From Rhodosorus marinus (Eukaryota; Rhodophyta; Stylonematophyceae; Stylonematales; Stylonemataceae), in NCBI GenBank assembly GCA_029953675.1, contig JAMWBK010000003.1, positions 3,038,001 to 3,102,000 on the forward strand: 64,000 nucleotides of DNA, read 5' to 3'. Below, piece by piece: positions 19,892-28,688 of the stretch. Numbering within the stretch: position 1 is the first letter of the stretch; the number at the start of each line of letters is the position of its first letter. The notes under the pieces are model-generated. The model searched no databases. It had not been told where the DNA came from and was given only the letters and a program-made list of their open reading frames with translations. The position numbers and the translations under genes are program-made.

Positions 19892-22430
19892 GTAAGCCCC
19901 TCCTTAGACAGTGGTAGTTAAAGCAGGTGTGAGCTTCAGCGTCTAGGCCTATTTTTTAATTGTCCTCCATATACCAATCTGCTGGCAGTGCTTATTCTCA
20001 TTCCTATCCTCAGCTATCCCAGTGCACGCCAGACCCTGAAGCATTCAGGCACGGATAGTCTCTTTTTGTTCAGATTTTTTTTTCTCGTAATTGTCTTCCA
20101 GCCCATCTGCGGCTCGAAAATGAAAGTGCGGAGGAGCTTTGAATTAACGTGATAAAAGGGCACGCCCTATAGGAGTATAGGATCAGCGCTCCACACGCTG
20201 CTCTAATGCATATTGTGGTATTAATTTCAAGGTTTTGCCCTAAAATGTGCCCTATCCTATAATCAAATCGTCGATTCCAACCCGATTGCTCAGACTTTGG
20301 TCCCCGATAGCAGCCCTATGCAAGGCCCAATGGAAGCCCTATGGAAGCCCTATGGCCCTATGCCGCAGGGTTCTTCGGTGCGAACCTCCAGGAGATGAGT
20401 TGTGAAATCGGTGGGATGGGGTTCGAGCTTGTAAGATCGGTTCTGTTGGATGGTTAGCGGAGTAAGAACACTGAATATGATCCAACAAGGGTGCTCTGTC
20501 GGAGGTGTGGTTGAACTACATCCGTCTGCGGTTTCGAATCTGACGTTTCAACTATTGTTTAATCATTCATGCACCCCTTAGTCAAGCGAAGAGCTCTTCC
20601 TGTTTAGAGAGCTGAGATTTACTGTGTTGAACGCGTTCCTTGTTGCAGTCGGTGGTAACCAGGAGAGTTGAGGTCCAGAGCTTCCCCGGAGGAGCTGGCT
20701 GGACATCTTTTTCTTGATGTGTTTATGTTTGGTTTGTGGCTTACCACAACCGTTACCCTACGTTGAGACCTTTTTTTGAACTGCGTTCTGTTGCGGAGCG
20801 TTTCATCTACTCCCAATTACTGTCTTAGTTTTCATGCTCTCAGGCTTGTTACTAAAGATATGCTTTTTGTTAAGTGGACATTGACTTTCTCCTCTAAGAT
20901 CGGGTCCGAGATATCAGCATCAAGATGTGCTGAAGTATCGAACTCCTGGACATTTGTTTTCAGACTTCTTTTCTTGCTTCCGTTCCGGGAGGAGGTGAAA
21001 CCGTTGCTTTGCCAGTTCGCATTGACTCTACCTCAAAGTTGCAATCGTGTATGCAGTTGAATTTTTCATCGTCATGCATTTATTCAGAGCCCAACTGCCC
21101 CGAGTAAAAGCGAGTGTTCCGTGGATTTCTGAGAGGGCTTTTCCTCCCAAATCTTTCGAAGCAGGTAGGTCCTTCATAGACTATAGTATAGTGAATTTTA
21201 ATTTAATAATTCATCATAATGATAGGGCGATGATTTTTCTTGATAATACGAGTGTATTTCAAAATAGCCTATTTTAGAAATAATATCGACACTACCATAG
21301 GGCATGGATTAATAGTACTTTTACTGCATAAGGCAAATGAAATAGCATTAAAAATGGCGTCTATGCCCCCTATGAACATGCCTAATATTCGAGGGGTACC
21401 TCTCGAGTTTTTTCATTTTTCATTATGGGGTGGCCCTATGGCCCTTTTACAAGCTTTAGTTACATATTTATCCCAATCTGTACTGAAGCACTCATCACAG
21501 GGTAGTCTCTTTTTGTTCAGATTTTTTTTTCCTGCTAATTGCCTTCCACCGAGCTGCTGTTGCGGTGTAGAAATGAAGGCACGTAGGAACCATATAATCC
21601 ACAATCTAACCGGCAGTTCCCATTCCTATCCTCGGCTGTCTCCATGCACGCCCAACCCTGAGGCATTTAGGAACGGGTAGTCTCTTTTTGCTCAGATTTT
21701 TTTTTCCACGGTTAATTGCCCTCCATGCCAATCTGCTGCTAGAAGGAAAATATAACCGTGGGAACCTTATATCCCAATCTGCGGGCATAGCTTATTCTCA
21801 TTCCGGTTCTCAGCTGTCCCGATCGCACGCCAAACCCTGAAGCATTCAGGAAGGGGTAGTCTCTTTCTGTTCAGATTTTTTTGCCAGTTAATTCCCTGCA
21901 TCCATCTGCTGCTGCAGCGTGGAAACGAAAGCACGGAGGAACCGTACACCCTAATCTGCGGGCAGTGCTTATTCTCAGTGATATCACAATGTACGCCAAA
22001 CCCTGAAGCGCTCAGGAACGGGTTGTGTCTTTTTGTTCAGATTTTTTTTTCTTGTAATTGTCTACCAGTAGATCTACTGCTTGGCAGCGTAGAAATGAAA
22101 GTGCGGAGGAACCTTGTATTCCAACCCGGGGCAGTGCTTATTCTCATTCCTATCCTCAGCTATCCCCTTACAAGCCAAACCCTGAAGCATTCGGGAACGC
22201 GTAGACTCTTTTTGTTCAGATTTTCTTTTTCGTGTTAATTGCCGTCCGGCCGATCTCCTACAGCATTGTGAGATGAAAGAGCCAAGGAGCCTTAGCCTTT
22301 GCTAACCCAATTTATTGCTTGGGAATGTCGATCAAAAGGCTTGGGATGAAAGGTGGAGGCTGGTGTGGAGTCTGACTGAATCCAGTATAGAAGTAGTTCC
22401 CACTACGATCGTATCAGATATATGGTCGTT
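19892..22430. repeat. Array of dispersed copies of a roughly 170-bp repeat
   Basis: A unit containing (gcagtg)cttattctcattcctatcc, a cacgccaaaccctgaagca block, tagtctctttttgttcagat followed by a T-run, then ttaattgccttcca and gaaatgaaagcacggagga recurs. Copies lie at about 19980-20145, 21470-21590, 21610-21770, 21780-21950, 21955-22120 and 22130-22290; another is at 23960-24120. Spacing in the compact part is about 160-180 bp. Copies differ by many substitutions and small indels, so the array is old. Between copies, 20300-20360 has short gccctatg-type microrepeats. 20780-21060 and 21150-21470 are unrelated sequence. The units contain T-runs followed by cag but no conserved frame, so I read them as non-coding satellite-like DNA. 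Confidence 0.8.
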
Positions 22431-22675
22431 ATGAAGATTACGTACCTTGTACAAGTTGCGTCTTCAAGTTCTCGGATCCATGGGACTTCTTTGAAGCTGC
22501 TGAGGAATTGGGTGTAGTGAGTGGTGCATAGTGACGGACTTTTGTCTACATAGGTTCTCGTGATGGCTGAGAGGATGCTCTCTTTTGGTTCTATTTATTT
22601 CCTGCTTTTGCTGGCCTCTCCGATGGTGGTTGTGTCGATTAGCTGCGCCGGCCGAAAGGAAGCATCGCCAAAGGT
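22431..22675 (+). pseudogene. Fragment of a LOG gene (first exon and intron 1 only)
   Basis: 22431 starts ATGAAGATTACG and continues into gcgtcttcaagttctcggat, matching exon 1 of the intact LOG gene at 24608. It has lost bases (catgggact against catggggact), which shifts the frame. It ends at the same donor context (gtgagtggtgcatag at about 22517), followed by a copy of intron 1 up to gtgtcgattag. Exon 2 is replaced by a piece resembling the 19778 exon, and the sequence then enters the next LOG copy. About 110 bp of 5' flank is also shared with the intact gene (the gtatcagatatatggtcgtt element). It cannot make a LOG protein. Confidence 0.8.
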
Positions 22676-23718
22676 ACCTAGTATAACAGTTTATGCGTTC
22701 TCGGATCCATAGGGACTACGTTGATGCAGCTGAGCGATTGGGTAGAGTGAGTGGTGCATAGTGACGGGCTTGCCCACAAAAGTTCTCGTGATGGCTGAGA
22801 GGAAGCTCTCTTTTGGTTCTGTATGTTTTCTGCTCTTCCTGGCCCCTCCGATGGTGGTTGGTCGAATAGCTTATCGCTGAGAAGAAGTGGAGACAAGTGA
22901 ATGGTGGTGGCAGGACGGGGTTTATGGGCGCATGGACAATGGGTGGAGTGGAAGCGAATGGAGTTGTTGATGCGGTCATTCTCGACATTTTCACTGATGC
23001 TAATATGCACGCTAGGTTGAACTCAGTTCAAGTTGAGGATAGACTATGCAGCGAAAACTTGGCCTTTACGAAGCTGGAGATGCGTTCATTGCTCTGCCCG
23101 GAGGTGAGAAAGGCTAATGGTCAAGACTGGATGTAGTTCACGTGTTGATTGTGGATGGTGTTCGGTGAACGGGTTCTGCTAGGTCTGGGGACGCTCGACG
23201 AGGTGATGGAGGTACTAGCTCTGAGACAGCTAAATATTCACTCGAAACCTGTTGCTCTGCTGAACACACGAGGATACTTCGGCAGGTTCGAGGAGCTCAT
23301 TCGGCACTCTATTGAAGAGGGATTCGTGCGGCAGGAGATCTTGTCAGATATTGCAGTCGTGGACACGCCAGAAGTAAGGGACACCGTCACCGATATATCG
23401 AGTTAGAACCTGGTAATGACCTGAGCAACCCTGTCTAATCGAAACAGAAAGCGATCGAGTTCGTTGAAAACTACAAACCCGTTGAGAAGAACAAGGAGGA
23501 AATCTGGTCCGGTGATATGGGACGCGAGGTAGGGGAAAGATGATCCCGCGGACGGCTTGAATAGTCTGTATGAGTGCAACACCAACCATTCTGACCCAAA
23601 CGCTGTCCGTCGCTCTGCTGGTCGCTTCAAAATTCCGCGTAATCCTTAGAAGGTTGATTCTGACTGGGCGGCAGCAGCAGCGGCAGCGGCTGCACCACCA
23701 AAGGAAAACGAAAAGTAG
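22676..23718 (+). pseudogene. LOG pseudogene (five-exon copy with frameshifts)
   Basis: This copy parallels the intact gene at 24608-25677 exon by exon: remnants end at 22746, then 22870-23103, 23183-23373, 23448-23528 and 23650-23718, with the same intron positions. Breaks: exon 1 lacks tcttcaag after gcg (8 nt, near 22698) and then meets TAG; its start codon is gone; exon 2 is 234 nt instead of 235, with the lost base in the stretch 23041-23052, just before the PGG motif. Exons 3-5 are intact and the terminal Ala run and PPKENEK are kept. Identity to the functional copy is high by eye, so decay is recent. Not translated as LOG; it might still be transcribed. Confidence 0.85.
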
Positions 23719-23764
23719 GAACCCTCTTCCGTGGCGACATAGCACGGCGCAAATCTGAGACTGA

Positions 23765-24607
23765 GCGGCGTCGAACAGATGCCCACGTTTAGTAGTTACA
23801 AGCGACTCTTGGCCGTTTCTATGAGTTAGTTCGAATTATTGAGATACGGCAACGACTACCAGTCTAGCGATTTCACCTAGGTTTCCCAGTCCCTCCATAG
23901 ACAGTGATAGTTAAAGAAGGTGTGACATCAGCGTCTAGGTATGTTTTTAGTTGTCTACCATATACCAATCTGCGGGCAGTGCTTATTCTCATTCCTATCC
24001 TCAGCTATCCCCACGGGCACGCCAAACCCTGAAGCACTCATGAACGAGTAGGCTCTCTCTTTTTCAGATTTTTTTTTCTGTTAATTGACACGGCGTAAAA
24101 TGAAAAGCCGGAGGAACCTTTGCCTTTGCCAACTGTCAGCACGCGGATCTCTAATGTGGGCAGATAGGTGTGGAGTTCTGGTAAGCCTTATTATACCGTT
24201 CTTCGATCCGGCCTGGTATGCCGGCGCCGTCTGCCTTTCCTGATCACCTACCCTTAAAGCAGGATGAAACTCCTCTGCTTGATATGTTGGGATCTTGGGC
24301 TTGGGATAGCCAGTGATAGGATCGGATCGACTGGGGGTTTGGTTGCACAGTAGTCAGCTTTGACTAGAGTGAATTGTAGTGGCAATTATTAATAGCCGTT
24401 GCTAAGATCCCAACAAGTACGCTATCGAATGAAGGGGGTTTGATCCTGCAAAACAATCAAACGGTCAACAAACCTAACTAACTCCGTGTAGTTGCGTGGG
24501 ACTGTCAATGAAAAGCCTTGGGACGAAAGGTGGAGGCGGGTGTGGAGTCTGACTGAATCGAGTATAAGGGTAGCTCCCCCTACGATCGTATCAGATATAT
24601 GGTCGTT
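23765..24607. repeat. Spacer made of duplicated flanking DNA and one 170-bp repeat unit
   Basis: 23785-23890 copies the sequence that follows the intact LOG gene (agttacaagcgactcttggc, acggcaacgactaccagtc, gatttcacc.aggtttccca), including the last codons of the PPR-like gene. At about 23893 it switches to a copy of 19895-20100 (ccctcc.tagacagtg.tagttaaag), carrying one 170-bp repeat unit at 23960-24120. 24490-24607 is the LOG 5' flank, also present at 22325-22430. It records a tandem duplication junction. No separate gene. Confidence 0.75.
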
Positions 24608-25677
24608 ATGAAGATGAAGGTATCTAGTGTAACAGTTTATGCGTCTTCAAGTTCTCGGATCCATGGGGACTACTTTGAAGCAGCTGAGCGTTTGGGTAGA
24701 GTGAGTGGTGCATAGTGACAGACTTTTGTCTACATAGGTTCTCGTGATGGCTGAGAGGATGCTCTCGTTTGGTTCTATTTGTTTCCTGCTCTTGCTGGCC
24801 CAATGCCGATCGTGGTTGTGTCGAATAGCTTATCGCTGAGAAGAAGTGGAGACAAGTGAATGGTGGTGGCAAAACGGGGTTGATGGGCGCATCGACAAAG
24901 GGTGGAGTGGAAGCGAATGGAGTTGTTGATGCGGTCATTCTCGACATTTTCACTGATGCCAATATGCACTCTAGGTTGAACTCAGTTCAAGTTGAGGATA
25001 GAATGTACAAGCGAAAACTTGGCCTTTTTGAAGCTGGAGATGCGTTCATTGCTCTGCCGGGAGGTGAGAAAGGCTAATGGTCAAGACCGGATGTAGTTTA
25101 CGTGTTGATTGTGGATGGTGTTCGGTGAACGGGTTCTGCTAGGTCTGGGGACGTTCGACGAGGTGATGGAGGTACTCTCTCTAAGACAACTAGATATACA
25201 CTCAAAACCTGTTGCTCTGGTGAACACAAGAGGATACTTCGGCAGGTTCGAGGAGCTCATTCGGCACTCTATTGAAGAGGGATTCGTGCACCAGAAGATG
25301 TTGTCAGATATTGCAGTCGTGGACACGCCAGAAGTAAGGGACACCGTCACCGATATATCGAGTTAGAACCTGGTAATGACCTGAGCAACCCTGTCTAATC
25401 GAAACAGAAAGCGATCGAGTTCGTTGAAAACTACAAACCCGTTGAGAAGAACAAGGAGGAAATCTGGTCCGGTGATATGGGACGCGAGGTAGGGGAAAGA
25501 TGATCCGGCGGACGGCTTGGATAGTCTGTATGAGTGCAACACCAACCATTCTGACCCAACCCCATCCTTCGCTCTGCTGGTCGCTTCAAAATTCCGCGTA
25601 ATCCTTAGAAGGTTGATTCTGACTGGGCGGCAGCAGCAGCGGCAGCGGCTGCACCACCAAAGGAAAACGAAAAGTAG
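24608..25677 (+). CDS. LOG: LOG-type cytokinin riboside 5'-monophosphate phosphoribohydrolase, intact copy
   Basis: Relatives release free cytokinin bases by cleaving the ribose phosphate from cytokinin nucleotides; algal and bacterial members may act on other nucleoside monophosphates. Exons 24608-24700, 24829-25063, 25143-25333, 25408-25488 and 25609-25677 give 222 residues, all introns GT-AG. N-terminus VSSVTVYASSSSRIHGDYFE (family consensus VYCGSS...), then NGGGKTGLMGA in place of YGGGxxGLMG, RKLGLFEAGDAFIALPGGLG (conserved Arg-Lys, and the PGGxGTxxE motif as PGGLGTFDE, created across intron 2), and HSKPVALVNTRGYF. The C-terminus is extended beyond typical LOGs by about 35 residues with an Ala run and charged end. 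Start at the ATG 12 nt before KVSS; an additional upstream exon (19778) is possible. Two broken copies lie upstream. Confidence 0.9.
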
Positions 25678-25727
25678 GAACCCGCGTCCGCGGCGACATA
25701 TAGCACGGCGCAAAATCTGAGCCTGAG

Positions 25728-25850
25728 CGGCCTCGGACACTTGAGTGAATGTGTTTAGCAATTACAAGCGACTCTTGGCCGTTTCTGAGAGGCCTCGGAC
25801 ACTTGAGTGAATATGTTTAGTAGTTACAAGCGACTCTTGGCCGTTTCTAT
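25728..25850. repeat. 62-bp tandem duplication downstream of LOG
   Basis: ggcctcggacacttgagtga starts at 25729 and again at 25791, each followed by a gtgtttag/atgtttag variant and acaagcgactcttggccgtt. Two units with few differences. A single unit lies behind the LOG pseudogene at about 23785. It marks recent local slippage in the 3' region shared by LOG (+) and the PPR-like gene (-). Confidence 0.85.
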
Positions 25851-25884
25851 GAGTTAGTTTGAATTGTTGAGCATACGGCAACGA

Positions 25885-28688
25885 CTACCAGTCCAGTGAT
25901 TTCACCGAGGTTTCCCAATGATCATCTTCGCGGGTTTCCCAGCGATCATCTTTGCTCGCTTCGATAGCAACGTGATCGCCCTCTCCTACTGGTGGAATTC
26001 TCAAGTCCGCCCGGTCTAGGAAGCTGTGGAAAGGCTCATCAGGTCTTCCTGATGAAGGCGAGGCGTACCCCAACAAGTCTGGCAGTCTTGTCTCTCTTAG
26101 GTCGTATTTTGCTGCCACGTCCTCGAATTGAAGCATATCCAACTCCTCGTTGAAGTGCTTCTTCCAAACGAGTTCTAGACTAGGAATGCCGACGTCGATA
26201 ATAGACCAAATCCGCTGAGGTGACGAAGAAATAAAATGCCCGAGGAAACATGGGAGGCAAGAGTCAAGTCAGTTCCTTAGAAGTCCTTTGGCGAAAGAGT
26301 TACTGTTGCGCAGTGTTCAGTTACCACAAAGATCTCCATACACCGCTCTCTCTGGACAGTCTCGGAGAATGCTTTCGAATCGACGAAGAACTTCGCTGCG
26401 GTATTCAAGAACTTCATCGACGGCGGGATCTTAGCTTGAACCATTCGCTGGATCAGTACCGGGATATCTCCGTAATTTCCTGTTCTCAACAACAGAAATA
26501 GCACTCCCTCAAAGGCGCGCTCTGAAAGACGCGCTGTCTCGTGTCGAATCAAATCGTCAAAGGCCGTCAGCGTCAGAGCCGAGAAATCCGTCCTATTCGA
26601 CTTTGCAGCGGCGAAGACCTATTCGTTGGACCACAACGAAAATACAATCAGCACGGAAACCAAAAAAACTAAAGTTCAGCCGTCAAACTTGTTGTCTGCA
26701 CAGCCCACCTTTGCTGCCCATGCGACATCAGGAATTCGTTGCTGGCGATAGCTCATCATTGAAAGTCGCTTGACTACTTCATCGTACTTGCCGAGGTCTG
26801 CCAATTGATTTACAAGCAAGACTTGCAGCGAGGTATACTGAAGATCATGGGTAGTTGACTATGCACAAACAAACGTTTTGTTCGTCAGCTCAGCGGCATC
26901 CCCATGAGATGATGATGCATAGACCTGCTTACGATGCACTGAATAAAGGCGTCGACTCTCTTGTAGTTGTTCGGCTCCGATTTGATAAGTCCGCGAGCGT
27001 ACATCTCGATAATATTAAGGTACGGTACTGCTCTCTCAGATGCGTCCATTATCAGACCAAAGTACTTCGTCATACGGTCGACATCACCAAGGTTGCACGT
27101 GGCCATGAACATGGTATGAATTTTGAATCGTGAATTTTCCTCAAGTTTCAGAGGGCTGCGCGGATGCCCGCTTTCGAGCACCGCCTCATGCGAATGAAGA
27201 GCTGACGGTGATAAATCAGAAAGAACCCGACGACAAAACAAAGTGAGCCAAAACCACAACAGGAGCGATGGTGGATTTCCAATAACTTACCCTCGGACTT
27301 GCCCATATAGCTCTCTATTTTAGCAATTTCAATCTGCGATACTCCCCTTAATCTGCCCTCGTCCATGAATCTCTTAACCATTTGGTAGCGTTTCTCGTCT
27401 CCAACTAAAGCTAGGCCTGATAAAACCATTCTGAAACCGTTCCTGTAGTTGTGAGGAAAGCTCTCCTCTGACATCTGCTGTCCCTTTACGAATCCAGCGC
27501 TACGAAAGAAATAGAATACGGAAGAGGGATACGACTAAGCTTCTCAAACGAAGCACTTTTCCTCGTCAACAACGCTGAGTGGGATTGCCAGTTGAAAGAC
27601 AACGAAAGCAAGATCACGAATGTTCATTCATCAAGGCTTGGGGTCGGCCACCAACAGAACACGAGGAGCAATCCCAGACTAACGGACCAGCAAGCGAAAT
27701 CGCTATCACTCTCCAACTTGGGTAAACGAAAAATCATCACAATTTGACTTGTGTCGGATGGGCTTACGTGGTTCGGTTGCTCCACAAAATAGCAAAGTGC
27801 TCGCTCATTTTCTTATGCTGCCCGAGCATACCATAGGCGTGGACCAATCTGCAACGGATTTGCCAAGGAATTCGGTCGTGTCTTCCGTAGTAGCTCTCAA
27901 TAAGCGCATCGACGCTGGCGGTAGCATGCCCAGGTTCCTTCAAAGCAATCTTCAAAATCGCTTCCGATAGTGTACTAATCCAGGGCATAACTTGGCCCCT
28001 AATCCTGAAAAGGTAATGAACAGCGTCGTCTATAAACATCCGGTCAAGCTGGCAAAGGACCCAGTAGTGCACAATGATCCTCGAGGGCCTCAGATCGAAT
28101 TTCTCGATAAGGTTCATCATCGAGTAGAACACCTTGATTCGTTCCGGATAACCTTTGCTATGGTAAAGCACAATTGCCAATCGGTTCATGATATCTAGTT
28201 CAACGACAAGAGGCGCAACGTTAAGGTATGTCAGATGGTGGCCAGCTCGCGTCCCTTGCCGACAGTTCCCGTTTTGAAGGACGCCAAAAACATTTACCAG
28301 TAGTCGGCGGGATGCTTGATATAAACGACGTATCAATGTACTGAGAGCATTCGTGGAAACTAATATCTTTTGCCAGTCTCTCATACTGTCTCTCCGTCGA
28401 TTCAGAGACATCCTCGTGCTCCTCTCCTCTGAGCTCGAACTGCTTGGCCAGGGTTTCATCTAGAAGCGACTTTCTTCTGTTAACTGAATGATAAGATTCG
28501 TACTTGACTCTCTCATCTGGTTCTCTCTTCTCTATCAGCTTCCGCCACTCGTTGTCGCTGCTCACCGCTTCCGATGACTTCTCCTGAGATCCAACATCCA
28601 CAGAACACCATCTCTTCCATACAGCTACAGCACCTCTATCCAGTTCAGATAGAGTCCTTCCGTGCCTCTGGAATCTCGTCAAGCTCAT
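25885..28688 (-). CDS. Orphan helical-repeat (PPR-like) protein, seven exons, 699 residues
   Basis: Exons 28688-28298, 28245-27768, 27499-27291, 27201-26933, 26837-26709, 26618-26325 and 26214-25885; phases close at each junction. The first intron is the weakest (two acceptors fit, 8-9 nt apart). After a charged N-terminus (residues 1-130) the chain is almost all amphipathic helix in roughly 35-residue steps, for example MFMATCNLGDVDRMTKYFGL, VLFLLLRTGNYGDIPVLIQR and LLVNQLADLGKYDEVVKRL, which resembles degenerate PPR or TPR repeats. PPR proteins bind organellar RNA; that role is inference. The C-terminus is hydrophilic and repeats DDRWET/DDHWET. I recognise no named family. The gene converges with LOG, 207 bp apart. 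Confidence 0.75.

Noticed and set aside
23149-23406. ORF starting MWMVFGERVLLG (and its twin at 25109)
   Set aside because: The start lies in LOG intron 2 and the end in intron 3; only the middle is exon 3.
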